Positions 55,516-64,000 of a stretch of DNA of 64,000 nucleotides are shown piece by piece. The notes under the pieces are model-generated. The model saw only the letters and a list, made by a program, of their open reading frames with translations, did no database searches and was not told the origin of the DNA. Within the stretch, counting starts at the first letter, position 1; every line of letters begins with the position of its first letter. The DNA lies in contig JAILXV010000005.1 in the NCBI GenBank assembly GCA_045430285.1, positions 248,001-312,000 on the forward strand. Reading direction: 5' to 3'. This DNA comes from Agarilytica sp045430285 (GTDB lineage Bacteria; Pseudomonadota; Gammaproteobacteria; Pseudomonadales; Cellvibrionaceae). The position numbers were made by a program, and so were the translations under genes.

Positions 55516-57783
55516 ATGGCGACTGAAAATCCTACCAGCCACTTAGAACTGGTACAGGGCAGCAACGAAAAAAAGAAGGTCAATTCGCCTGGGGTGCTCA
55601 AGCATATCGAGGAAGAATCCCTTAACGCTAGCCGTCAGCTAATTGAACATATGTTCTCAGCCACGGACGATCTTTTCTACGAGCTATCCAAGCGCGCCTC
55701 CAGCAACAATGAGCAAAACCTATATTTCGAGTCCATGCGAGAAATTCGCGTGAAGAAAGAAGGGCTTATTGGCGCATTTATGCAGAAGCTAAGCGCCAGT
55801 TTCGAGAACTTGGTCATTGCTGGGCCAATCGCCGCAAAACCTCAACGCCCCGATCCAAATGAAGAAGTCAATCTTTCCATCGTCGAAGGAGATGACCTAG
55901 AAATCGAATTAGCGCTTAAGAATATGTCGAATCGCGCGCGTGAATCATACAAGAATGAGATTTATGAGCTCAGCATTCGTCTAGACCACCTGTTGCTTCA
56001 AGTCTCTGTCGATGAGAACAACAACCCGCTAGACCCTCAACAAATCGCGAAAGCCTTTGTCCTGTCTTGCTTAGATCAACTCAAAATCAGCATTAAGACG
56101 CGACTCATTCTATTCAAGTTATTCGAAAAGCACGTCCTGAAACAGTTGGGGCATATTTATTCAGACGCAAACCAACTGCTCATTGAAACGGGAATTCTTC
56201 CGAAAGTCCCTAAAAGTCTTCGAAAAAATAGCTCGACGGAAGCCCCCGAACCCGAGGCAACGTCTCATACAAACGAGCTGCCGATCCCGGAAACAGAGAT
56301 CCCTAGCGGACCGACGACATCACCATCCGCGCGCCCTCATCACGAACGCACAATATCTCTCTCACCGGAGATGCTCGCCTCCTTGATGACAGCTATACGG
56401 GGTACACAACAAGGTAAAGCCCCCTATTATTCATATTCATCGAACCCAGGGCCGGCAATCACAACAACGGATTTGGCCTCAGTATTAACCGCTAAACAAC
56501 CTGTCGTCGATCATAAGATTGCGCGCTCAGAACCTAAAGTCGTTCTACGTGACCTTGTTAACGAGCTATTGGCAAAAAACAACCCGACCAAGCCGAACTC
56601 ACTTGAGCAGACAGACGAAGACACTATCAACTTAGTGGCGATGTTTTTCGACAAGATATTGGAAGACATAGATCTGCCGCTCATCGTGCAGTCGCTCATC
56701 TGTCGGCTGCAAATCCCTATACTAAAAGTCGCACTTAAGGATAAAAGCTTTTTATCCAATGACCATCACTCCGCTCGCCAGCTGATCAACACCATTACAC
56801 AAGCCGGCATTCAGTTTGATAGCTCGAAGCCGCTCGAGCGTGATCCTTTGTACCGTGCCATTGTTGATGGCATACAAACTATCAACCGACAGTACACCCT
56901 CGACGACTCGGTCTTCAGTCAAGTTCAAGAGGAACTCGAAGGCTTGATGCAAAAGGAAACACGGAAATCGACGATCGTTGAGAACCGCACCACCCAAACA
57001 GAAATGGGTAAGGCAAAAATTCGCAATGCGAAAACATTTGCCCAAGCCACACTTTTCGACAAGCTCAAAGACGAAAAGCTACCTGATACTATCAGTGAGT
57101 TTTTAACAAACACCTGGCTGCAAGTCCTTGTGATCACCTACATCAAAGAAGGTAAAGAAGGCGCGCTCTGGGTAGAAAACGAACAACTTATCTCTGATCT
57201 CGTCTGGCTATGCAAGTCTCACAGCGACGAACGCTCAAAAGCACGCGCTCAACGACTCAAGCCGGAGATACTAAACCGAATAGAAAAAGGGTTGGAGCTT
57301 GCCATAGACAATGCCTCTACACGCGCCAGCCGAATAGAACAAATCGAAGCGACCATCGACGAACTCGTCGTGACCAGCGAATCGCCCACCATTCAGTTCC
57401 GCGCGCTCGATGATGAACAAAAAGAATGTTTAGGCAGAGCGGACGGCGCCGAAAAATCTTGGGATGAAATGACCGCCTTAGAGCGTCAACAATCCAAGTA
57501 CGAGGAACTGTCGAGTAAATATTACGTAGAAGCAAAAGAAATTGCCGAAGGCACATGGGTTGAATATCAGGAAGAGAACGGCAAAGTAAACCGCTGCAAA
57601 CTCAGTAAAAAGATCGATGCGGACACCTATCTTTTCGTGAATCGCTTTGGCTTTAAAACACTTGAACGTTCGCGCCGGCAGTTTGCTTACGACATGCAAT
57701 TTAAGAAAGCTAAAATTCTCGATAGCACCCCTATTTTTGACCGTGTACTGGGCGGCATTATTTCGCACTTCCAAGAAGCCTGA
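55516..57783 (+). CDS. DUF1631 family protein (second paralogue)
   Basis: A 755-residue helix-rich soluble protein of the DUF1631 family, nearly the same length as the product at 28804-31080. It shares the plan: a conserved N-terminal helical region, a variable Pro/Thr/Ser-rich linker (about 230-290), a helical core with DTINLVAMFFDKILEDIDLP and LICRLQIPILKVALKD, and a C-terminal small domain (GTWVEYQEENGKVNRCKL... TYLFVNRFGFKTLER) with PilZ-like strand spacing. Unlike its paralogue it has no adjacent PilZ gene. A hairpin follows the stop codon. The function is unknown. Confidence 0.8.
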   Translation: MATENPTSHLELVQGSNEKKKVNSPGVLKHIEEESLNASRQLIEHMFSATDDLFYELSKRASSNNEQNLYFESMREIRVKKEGLIGAFMQKLSASFENLVIAGPIAAKPQRPDPNEEVNLSIVEGDDLEIELALKNMSNRARESYKNEIYELSIRLDHLLLQVSVDENNNPLDPQQIAKAFVLSCLDQLKISIKTRLILFKLFEKHVLKQLGHIYSDANQLLIETGILPKVPKSLRKNSSTEAPEPEATSHTNELPIPETEIPSGPTTSPSARPHHERTISLSPEMLASLMTAIRGTQQGKAPYYSYSSNPGPAITTTDLASVLTAKQPVVDHKIARSEPKVVLRDLVNELLAKNNPTKPNSLEQTDEDTINLVAMFFDKILEDIDLPLIVQSLICRLQIPILKVALKDKSFLSNDHHSARQLINTITQAGIQFDSSKPLERDPLYRAIVDGIQTINRQYTLDDSVFSQVQEELEGLMQKETRKSTIVENRTTQTEMGKAKIRNAKTFAQATLFDKLKDEKLPDTISEFLTNTWLQVLVITYIKEGKEGALWVENEQLISDLVWLCKSHSDERSKARAQRLKPEILNRIEKGLELAIDNASTRASRIEQIEATIDELVVTSESPTIQFRALDDEQKECLGRADGAEKSWDEMTALERQQSKYEELSSKYYVEAKEIAEGTWVEYQEENGKVNRCKLSKKIDADTYLFVNRFGFKTLERSRRQFAYDMQFKKAKILDSTPIFDRVLGGIISHFQEA

Positions 57784-57801
57784 CAACACACGATCAGGCT
57801 T
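57776..57801 (+). terminator. Possible terminator overlapping the DUF1631 stop
   Basis: An 8-base perfect stem (AAGCCTGA and complement) with a 10-base loop includes the TGA stop in its left arm. Only a weak TTCGTT tail follows, so it is a tentative terminator. Confidence 0.4.
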
Positions 57802-57975
57802 TCGTTCCCCGCACTCCCTTCCCCGACACCTATTTGCTGAACAGTGGCATTGACCAACTTAACACCTTCGGTCGTCCCAACAATCGCCCCAACAACAGGT
57901 AAATGCCCACCTTACTGTGCATGCATGCCTCCCTTAGTTATACTCTGCGCATAATAACCAGAGTCACGTCCACCT

Positions 57976-60012
57976 ATGGAATTTAGCAGCGTTACTGAAG
58001 TCGCTTTTATCAGCGCCTCCGCCTTATCTCTTGTCCTCACCATTGCGTTTATCTACCACGCCCTAAAAAAACGCATGTTATGGATCATGACGGTTGCAGC
58101 GCTTGGCCAAACGGCCTGGCTATTTTGCATCGCCACTCAAAACTGGCTCTCGCACGACAGTCTTAGCAAGTTATTGATTGCCGAATCGATGCACTACGTC
58201 TTGTGGCTTATCGCTATCAATCGCACCACAGAAAAAATTTGTGTCTCACATTTACCAAAATTCTTTAAATTTAGCGTTTATATATTGTGCATATGTGGCC
58301 TTTCCCTTGCCACTTTCAATTATTACTCCTCCGCACTGACGGCCATTGAACATAAATTGGTCATCTGGCAGGGGATCGTCTTCTCTGTTGTCAGCCTTCT
58401 TAGTCTGGAGCAACTTTACCGAAATAATAGTCAGTACCGTTTTTACAAACTGCTCTGCTTGGGATTGGCCATCGTTTTCATATTCGACGCATACCTATTC
58501 ACCCAGCATTTAGTCTTTGGCAAACTAGATAGTGAGCTATGGCAAGCACGTGCCGCCGTTTCTATGGGGGCAAGTTTATTGCTCGCTTTGGGCGTTGCGA
58601 CCATGGCACAACCTTCGCCACAAGCGGCCAAACTTACCTTCTCCCGCCCCGTTATTTTCTACACCACATCTCTCACGATGGCAGGCGCGCTTTTAACAGC
58701 GCTTTCCATTGGTGGCTACTATGTGCGATTGTATGGTGGCGATTGGGGTACCGTTATCTATACCTTGCTCTCAATAAGTGGCTTATTTTTTGTTGGTTTT
58801 GTCTTCTCATCATCCAAGCTCAGAAAAAACCTAAGTGTGTTAATTAACAAACACCTATTTAGCTATAAATACGACTATCGCAAAGAATGGCTTAAACTCA
58901 TCAGCCAACTTTCCCAACCCACCTCACCTACCGATACAACAAGCCGCGTTATTGGTGTTGCTTGCGATTTATTTAACTGCGATGGCGGCGCACTCTGGCT
59001 AAAACGTTCAAAAGTCTTGGTACCTGTTAGCCAAAAACATATCGAGTTTGATACCACAGAAACATTTGAGCCAGAAACCAGCCCTTTTTGTAAAGGCCTG
59101 ACAAATGATTGGATCTTTACGCCCAACACTCACAGCCATGACCTAAATCATAACAATCAAGACCTTCCGGCCTGGATGAAAAATATTCCCAATGCATGGC
59201 TCGCTTTCCCGCTCCTCACAGAGCAAGACCTTGTCGGCTTTATGGTACTCACCACCACAAAAGAACACATGCCCATCAGCTGGGAAGATCTCGACTTGGC
59301 CAAGACAGTCGGAAGACAAATCGCCAGCTACATTGCACGGCATGAACAGGCGGAACTCCTCGCCGAATCACGTCAGTTCGACGCATTTAATAAGCTCTCT
59401 GCATTTGTCATGCACGACTTGAAAAACCTCATCGCCCAGCAATCGCTTGTTGTTAAAAATGCAGAAAAGCACAAAGACAACCCAGCGTTCGTTGAGGACG
59501 CAATACAGACGATTAAAAACTCTGTTGACCGAATGAATAACCTGCTGCGCAAACTGCAACGTACGGAAGACGAAGAAATTAAGGTGCTCAACTTAAAAGA
59601 AGTCTTTGTGGAAACCATAAAACGCTGCCAAAAACGTCAACCTGCACCTACGCTAGTGCCGTTTAGTGGTGAGATTAAAGTCAAAGCCGATTTTGATAGT
59701 CTCGTCATGGTATTCACCCATATTATTCATAACGCCCAAGACGCCACCTCCAATAGTGGCTTCGTCGATATTGTGGCCGAAATCGAAGACAATATTGTCA
59801 CTGTCACCATCGAAGATAACGGTTCTGGCATGAGTGACGACTTTATACACAACAAGTTATTTAAACCTTTCGAAACCACCAAATCGGGCCAAGGGATGGG
59901 GGTTGGTGTTTACCAAGCACGTGAATATATTCAAAGTATTGACGGTACCGTTAAAGTGGAAAGCTCGCTTGGCGAAGGCACCACGTTTATACTGACTTTC
60001 CCTGCATTATAA
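57976..60012 (+). CDS. prsK: PrsK, sensor histidine kinase of the exosortase (PEP-CTERM) system type
   Basis: The 678-residue product has about eight N-terminal membrane helices (about 1-280), a GAF-like domain (about 310-450) and a kinase core. The H box is FVMHDLKNLIAQQ with His480, then the N box HNAQDAT, the G1 box DNGSGM and F box LFKPFETTKSGQGMGVGVYQAREYI. This architecture, with DLKNL rather than HELRTP, is the PrsK type. PrsK with PrsR is thought to control genes for exosortase-linked extracellular polysaccharide. The response regulator follows 166 bases downstream. The signal sensed is not known. Confidence 0.9.
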   Translation: MEFSSVTEVAFISASALSLVLTIAFIYHALKKRMLWIMTVAALGQTAWLFCIATQNWLSHDSLSKLLIAESMHYVLWLIAINRTTEKICVSHLPKFFKFSVYILCICGLSLATFNYYSSALTAIEHKLVIWQGIVFSVVSLLSLEQLYRNNSQYRFYKLLCLGLAIVFIFDAYLFTQHLVFGKLDSELWQARAAVSMGASLLLALGVATMAQPSPQAAKLTFSRPVIFYTTSLTMAGALLTALSIGGYYVRLYGGDWGTVIYTLLSISGLFFVGFVFSSSKLRKNLSVLINKHLFSYKYDYRKEWLKLISQLSQPTSPTDTTSRVIGVACDLFNCDGGALWLKRSKVLVPVSQKHIEFDTTETFEPETSPFCKGLTNDWIFTPNTHSHDLNHNNQDLPAWMKNIPNAWLAFPLLTEQDLVGFMVLTTTKEHMPISWEDLDLAKTVGRQIASYIARHEQAELLAESRQFDAFNKLSAFVMHDLKNLIAQQSLVVKNAEKHKDNPAFVEDAIQTIKNSVDRMNNLLRKLQRTEDEEIKVLNLKEVFVETIKRCQKRQPAPTLVPFSGEIKVKADFDSLVMVFTHIIHNAQDATSNSGFVDIVAEIEDNIVTVTIEDNGSGMSDDFIHNKLFKPFETTKSGQGMGVGVYQAREYIQSIDGTVKVESSLGEGTTFILTFPAL

Positions 60013-60178
60013 AAACAGGCTGATTTGAGCGCGAAATAACTGAATTGGTTGAATTTGCATCTGCCTGTACTATTGGCCCAACAAAGCAACTACAACATGA
60101 AAATCAGTGCTATTTAGAGCTCATGAAGAAATACAGACAAATAATAAACACTTACTTTAAAAGATACGATTTGCCACT

Positions 60179-61537
60179 ATGAGTAAAACAGACAAAGAAA
60201 AACTGTTAATTGTTGAAGATGATGTAGGTCTGCAAAGCCAATTACGCTGGCACTTCGATCAATATGAAGTCATCGTGGCCGGTAACCGTGAAGATGCGAT
60301 CGCCGCTATTCGCCTTCACGAACCCCCCATCATTCTTCAAGACTTAGGGCTGCCACCCGATGACGAAGGCGTCGATGAAGGTTTTCGCTGTATTCGCGAA
60401 ATATCCAACCTATCGCCCCTAGCTAAAATCATTGTAATGACCGGCAATGCTGATTACGAAAACGCTGTTCGCGCTGTCGCGATGGGCGCTTACGATTTTT
60501 ATCAAAAACCAGTAAACCCAGAAACGTTAGATTTAATATTGCAGCGTGCTTACCATATTTACAGCTTAGAAAAGCAGCACCGCATGATTCAGGAGCAACA
60601 GCAGTCGCCTCTCGACGGTATTATTGCTTGCGATCCAAAAATGCTAAAAATTTGTCGCACCATCGAAAAGCTCGCCCCTTCCGACGTGACCTGCACCCTT
60701 ACAGGGGAAAGCGGCACGGGTAAAGAGGTCATGGCGCGTGCGCTGCATAATCTCAGCCCAAGAAAAAGCAAACGTATGGTCGCAATCAACTGTGCCGCCG
60801 TGCCTGAAAACCTCATGGAAAGTGAACTTTTCGGTTACGAAAAAGGTGCCTTTACCGGCGCAACTAAACGTACCCTCGGCAAAGTCGAAACCGCTAGCGG
60901 CGGCACGCTATTTCTCGATGAAATCGGGGATATGCCCTTATTGTTACAAGCCAAATTATTACGTTTTCTACAGGAACGTATCATTGAGCGCGTGGGCGGA
61001 AGAGACGAAATTCCTGTCGATGTCAGAGTCGTATGCGCAACCAATAAAGACCTTCAAAAAATGGTACAAGAAGGTACCTTTAGAGAGGATTTGTTCTACC
61101 GTATCTGTGAAATGGAAATTGAAATCCCCCCCCTACGTCAACGCCAAGGCGATAAACTTCTGCTCGCCCGACATTTTTTGCGCCGTTTTATTGAGCAAAA
61201 CAACGAAAGTGTGCAAGGGTTTACGCCGGAAGCAGTCGAAGCCATTGAAGCCTATGACTGGCCAGGCAATATTCGAGAAATGGAAAACCGCGTTAAACGA
61301 AGTGTTGTGATGAGTGATGATAAACTCATTTCTTCGGAGGATCTTGGCCTAGTCTCCGAAGGCGCTCTGAGCTTAAACCTGCGTGAAGTACGTTATAACG
61401 CGGAACGCGCTGCAATATTACGTGCACTAACGATGACCGAATATAATATTTCTGCCACATCCAAGTTACTTGGCGTTACACGACCTACGCTTTACGATTT
61501 AATGAAAAAATATAATATTACGGTTGCGAGCGAATAG
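60179..61537 (+). CDS. prsR: PrsR, sigma54-dependent response regulator of the exosortase system
   Basis: The 452-residue NtrC-type regulator has a receiver domain (about 8-125) with the phospho-acceptor aspartate at Asp55 in ILQDLGLPPD, an AAA+ domain with Walker A GESGTGKE (176-183) and the sigma54-contacting GAFTGA (223-228), and a C-terminal Fis-type helix-turn-helix. It should activate RpoN promoters when phosphorylated by PrsK. No sigma54 promoter was recognised within the window's spacers nearby, so targets are likely outside. Confidence 0.92.
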   Translation: MSKTDKEKLLIVEDDVGLQSQLRWHFDQYEVIVAGNREDAIAAIRLHEPPIILQDLGLPPDDEGVDEGFRCIREISNLSPLAKIIVMTGNADYENAVRAVAMGAYDFYQKPVNPETLDLILQRAYHIYSLEKQHRMIQEQQQSPLDGIIACDPKMLKICRTIEKLAPSDVTCTLTGESGTGKEVMARALHNLSPRKSKRMVAINCAAVPENLMESELFGYEKGAFTGATKRTLGKVETASGGTLFLDEIGDMPLLLQAKLLRFLQERIIERVGGRDEIPVDVRVVCATNKDLQKMVQEGTFREDLFYRICEMEIEIPPLRQRQGDKLLLARHFLRRFIEQNNESVQGFTPEAVEAIEAYDWPGNIREMENRVKRSVVMSDDKLISSEDLGLVSEGALSLNLREVRYNAERAAILRALTMTEYNISATSKLLGVTRPTLYDLMKKYNITVASE

Positions 61538-61562
61538 CCCACAGCGACAGATGCGGCCGAGC

Positions 61563-61605
61563 TTTAACTATAAATTAGTTAAACACTAACGACATATTAG
61601 TTAAA
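61563..61605. repeat. AT-rich palindrome and TAGTTAAA repeats between prsR and the CpsD-like gene
   Basis: A perfect 8-base inverted repeat (TTTAACTA, loop TAAAT, TAGTTAAA; 61563-61583) is followed by another TAGTTAAA at 61598-61605. It lies between convergent prsR and the CpsD-like gene. The AT-only stem would be weak as a terminator. Confidence 0.5.
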
Positions 61606-61611
61606 TAATAG

Positions 61612-62352
61612 CTAAACATTATTAAACACGATGCCAGCAATACGATGCTCTCCGATAATATCGATGCTGGCTTTTACTTCCGCATTACTCACTTTTCCGT
61701 AGGGCACTACCAGCACGACAAAGTCGCACAGTTGCGCAAGTATGCGAACATCTGCCGAAAAATCTCCCGCGGATGGACTATCAACCAAGATAAAGCGATC
61801 AGGGTAGCGACCTTTCAATTCACGAAGAAACGACACCATTTTGCTAGACGATAATTTTTCTGTCGCGCCATGTGTATTTTTACCCGCAGGCACAATACGT
61901 AAACGTTTTATCCCCGACGCATACAAAATGAACTCGATACCCATTTCCTGGACAGACAAATAATCCGTTAACCCTAAGTTCGCTTCCGCACTCAGCAAGT
62001 GATCAATCGACGGTGAATAAAAATTCGCATCCACCACTACTGATGTTTTTGATTTATCTAACGCAATTGCTGCAGCAAGATTACTAGCAGTGTAAGACGC
62101 GCCACCACCAGGACATACAGACGTTACCATGCAAACGAAATTTTTCCCTTTCGCTCGCGCATACACCTGTGTACGTAATTCACGAAAGACCTTGAGAATT
62201 TTTTCGTTGCTAGCGCCTTGATGAAGAATTTTAACGTTATCTAATTCCGGCCCACTAAAATTGTGGACTTCGGACATTCGCGCGATTTGCTGCTCGCTGC
62301 GTAAGGTCAAATTCTCTTCAAGAGAGGATTGGTTATCGAATGATTCCATCAA
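61612..62352 (-). CDS. CpsD/BY-kinase-like ATPase with a lysine-less Walker A motif
   Basis: The 246-residue product has the fold of bacterial tyrosine kinases and MinD-like ATPases of exopolysaccharide clusters. A Walker A-type loop reads PGGGASYT (81-88), where GKST/GKT with a lysine is normal; Walker A' is VVVDANFYSP and Walker B is FILVDSPSAGD. There is no C-terminal tyrosine cluster, so it is unlikely to be an autophosphorylating kinase. Its neighbour PrsR and related proteins in exosortase loci suggest a part in polysaccharide chain-length control. It ends close to the prsR end and is convergent with it. Function is inference. Confidence 0.75.
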   Translation of the reverse strand: MMESFDNQSSLEENLTLRSEQQIARMSEVHNFSGPELDNVKILHQGASNEKILKVFRELRTQVYARAKGKNFVCMVTSVCPGGGASYTASNLAAAIALDKSKTSVVVDANFYSPSIDHLLSAEANLGLTDYLSVQEMGIEFILYASGIKRLRIVPAGKNTHGATEKLSSSKMVSFLRELKGRYPDRFILVDSPSAGDFSADVRILAQLCDFVVLVVPYGKVSNAEVKASIDIIGEHRIAGIVFNNV

Positions 62353-62420
62353 GTGTTCCTAGTGATTCTTTCTTACCCGGTTGCCTTGAGGCCTACAACC
62401 TACTTCTTCTCGTTCAACTG

Positions 62421-63125
62421 TTATCGCAATTCAGACAACGTAGACTTCATTGCGGAAATAGCCTGCTGATAGCTTTCCGCCCCAAAAATCGCGGAACCAG
62501 CAACGAAGGTATCCGCACCGGCTTTGCCGATATCAGCAATGTTATCCAATGTCACGCCGCCATCTATTTCTAAACGAGTTTGCAGCCCTTTTTCATCGAT
62601 CATCGCTCGTGCCGCAGCGAGTTTATCTAAGACATAAGGTAAAAACTTTTGCCCGCCAAAACCAGGGTTTACGGACATCAACAACAACATATCTAACTGA
62701 TCAATCACGTTTTCAACCAAGCCCACTGGGCTCGCTGGATTAAGCACTAAGCCAGGCTTACAGCCTTTTTCCCGAATCAGTTTCAGAGAGCGATCAACAT
62801 GCTTGGAGGCTTCAGGATGAAAGGTAATGTACGTCGCACCGGCATCAGCAAACTGCACGATAAGATCATCAACCGGCTCAACCATCAAATGCACATCAAT
62901 CGGGGCCGTTACTCCATATTTTCTCAGCGCGCTGCACACCATCGGACCAATCGTAAGGTTTGGCACATAGTGATTATCCATCACATCGAAATGCACAATA
63001 TCCGCGCCCGCTTCGAGTACGGCATCAACTTCTGCTCCAAGTCGTGCAAAATCGGCCGATAATATAGAAGGTGCTATCTTAAAATCATTTTTAGCGGTAT
63101 TTATAGAACTGTGGGGGCCTGGCAT
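62421..63125 (-). CDS. rpe: Rpe, ribulose-phosphate 3-epimerase
   Basis: Rpe interconverts ribulose-5-phosphate and xylulose-5-phosphate. The TIM-barrel product of about 234 residues has KIAPSILSADFARLG, the metal-binding DVMDNHYVPNLTIGP, DVHLMVEP, MSVNPGFGGQKFLP and EIDGGVTLDN. I start it at ATG 63125, with AGGG upstream; an in-frame ATG 63158 would lengthen the N terminus without support. rpe usually leads to gph-trpE in Pseudomonas; neither is seen here. Confidence 0.96.
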   Translation of the reverse strand: MPGPHSSINTAKNDFKIAPSILSADFARLGAEVDAVLEAGADIVHFDVMDNHYVPNLTIGPMVCSALRKYGVTAPIDVHLMVEPVDDLIVQFADAGATYITFHPEASKHVDRSLKLIREKGCKPGLVLNPASPVGLVENVIDQLDMLLLMSVNPGFGGQKFLPYVLDKLAAARAMIDEKGLQTRLEIDGGVTLDNIADIGKAGADTFVAGSAIFGAESYQQAISAMKSTLSELR

Positions 63126-63180
63126 GTTTTCTACCCTGTATCTCAAAAAGTTTGCCATTTTACTGGATGTGAGTAATGCA

Positions 63181-64000
63181 ATGAATCACTTAATCACCTT
63201 ATCACAAAAGGCCTTGCTAATCTGTTCGCTGAGCTTGCTATCACTGAGTTTCGCGAACGCTCAAGATGCGCAAATGGCCGCATCTCCAGAACAGGATGAA
63301 CAAGGCTCTGGCGAAAAAAAGAGCGATAATAACGCGGCCGCAGATGATCCCCGTAACGTCATCGATACCGAACAACAATCCCTTATATTGCTCACTCAGG
63401 AAATTGATGAACAAAACGTGACCTGGCTGGAAGCCGGCAATGAGAAATTCATGGGGCTCTGGCAGGCTGACACAACAGGCAACCCCTTTGGTGCCATATT
63501 GATTCTCCATGGCGAAGGTCAGTCTGTAGACGAACCACATGAAATCAACGCCATGCGAAATAACCTCATTCACTATGGCTGGGCAACACTGTCCATTCAC
63601 CTACCAGCTTTAGCTCGTGCGAAAATTCCACCAAGGCCTGAACCGAAGCCAAAAGAGTCAAAAAAGCCAAAAGACGGCCCAGATGAATCTAGTACGCAAG
63701 CACCACCCGACGCTGATGCAGACAAAACACCTGAGAACCAAGGAAAAGCGACCACGAAGCAACAGGATGCAATGAAAGCCGATATGGCTGGCAAAAAGAA
63801 GGATATCGACCCAGAAGCCGTTAGCCGTGAGCGTTTACATGCCGCCATTGCCTTTTTAAAAGAACAAGGCCAATACAATATCGTCCTAGTCGGCCATGGT
63901 GTCGCAGCCACTCGCGCGCTCAAGTATGTCGACCATCTCACAGGCGGGAGAAAATCAAATGGCATGAAAGGGGGTAAAATTCAGCGCCCCATACGTGCAG
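63181..64000 (+). CDS. DUF3530 family alpha/beta-hydrolase-like protein (partial, 3' end beyond window)
   Basis: An open frame from ATG 63181 continues past the window edge. It starts with a signal peptide (about 1-27, ANA cleavage). It then shows the DUF3530 plan: LLTQEIDEQNVTWLEAG, a hydrolase-like strand GAILILHGEGQSVD, a highly charged Lys/Pro-rich insert (about 140-205), and the LVGHGVAATRAL segment that resembles a nucleophile elbow with His-Gly-Val in place of the usual serine. A catalytic role is therefore doubtful. It is divergent from rpe. No stop codon occurs in the 273 visible codons. Confidence 0.8.
   Translation, partial: MNHLITLSQKALLICSLSLLSLSFANAQDAQMAASPEQDEQGSGEKKSDNNAAADDPRNVIDTEQQSLILLTQEIDEQNVTWLEAGNEKFMGLWQADTTGNPFGAILILHGEGQSVDEPHEINAMRNNLIHYGWATLSIHLPALARAKIPPRPEPKPKESKKPKDGPDESSTQAPPDADADKTPENQGKATTKQQDAMKADMAGKKKDIDPEAVSRERLHAAIAFLKEQGQYNIVLVGHGVAATRALKYVDHLTGGRKSNGMKGGKIQRPIRA

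Noticed and set aside
63241..63965. Two long minus-strand frames near the right edge
   Set aside because: They are antisense to the DUF3530 coding frame, which has a signal peptide and recognisable family segments.

Overview
The window is a stretch of chromosome from a gammaproteobacterium. The gene order points to a marine member of the Cellvibrionaceae or a related family near Pseudomonas: a complete mraZ-to-murG division cluster, trpGDC next to a Vfr-type crp, dusB-fis, aroQ-accBC-prmA, and erpA-bactofilin-argC. The family call is inference from synteny and protein character; no 16S rRNA gene is present.

Layout. 1-10340 (minus strand): a compact division and peptidoglycan operon, mraZ-rsmH-ftsL-ftsI-murE-murF-mraY-murD-ftsW-murG (murG cut by the window edge), with mostly overlapping genes. 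It is driven by a sigma70-like promoter followed by a 10-bp-periodic MraZ operator. 10340-18060: a region that interrupts the usual mraZ/rnpB neighbourhood. It carries one giant gene (about 2350 residues, plus strand) for a modular FG-GAP/cadherin-like/thrombospondin-3-like surface lipoprotein with an 18-copy hexanucleotide repeat. 18340-22095 (minus): rnpB RNA, a membrane-anchored DsrE-like protein, erpA, a bactofilin, a DUF6776 protein and argC. 22144-26651 (plus): a ClC transporter, hemJ, a degenerate ThiD-like kinase and hemL. 26652-31080: a lipoprotein serine hydrolase apparently inserted between hemL and a PilZ-DUF1631 pair; a 35-bp direct repeat and a decayed PilZ fragment flank it. 31420-37233: a PfkB sugar kinase, DUF2333, a PCu(A)C copper-binding lipoprotein, a LapD-like degenerate c-di-GMP receptor, a 102-bp inverted-repeat element and a helical-repeat lipoprotein. 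37525-48970 (plus): dsbD, aroQ-accB-accC-prmA-DUF3426, dusB-fis and purH-purD. 49074-55136: a Ycf46-like AAA ATPase, coq7, an OsmC protein, crp and trpGDC. 55516-64000: a second DUF1631 protein, the PrsK/PrsR two-component system normally tied to exosortase (PEP-CTERM) exopolysaccharide, a CpsD-like ATPase lacking the Walker A lysine, rpe and a truncated DUF3530 gene.

Most of the window is core housekeeping: cell wall, fatty acid, purine, tryptophan, haem, Fe-S and ubiquinone genes. The accessory theme is envelope and surface biology. A LapD-like receptor, a PilZ protein and two DUF1631 proteins suggest c-di-GMP signalling; PrsK/PrsR and the CpsD-like protein suggest exopolysaccharide control; the giant beta-propeller lipoprotein and the serine-hydrolase lipoprotein look like surface proteins. 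The strongest candidates for something undescribed are the giant modular lipoprotein with its slippage-prone stalk, the duplication-flanked serine hydrolase, the inverted-repeat element upstream of the LapD-like gene, and the proteins whose key residues have changed (ThiD-like, CpsD-like, FtsI). No phage, transposase, CRISPR array, tRNA or rRNA operon was seen.
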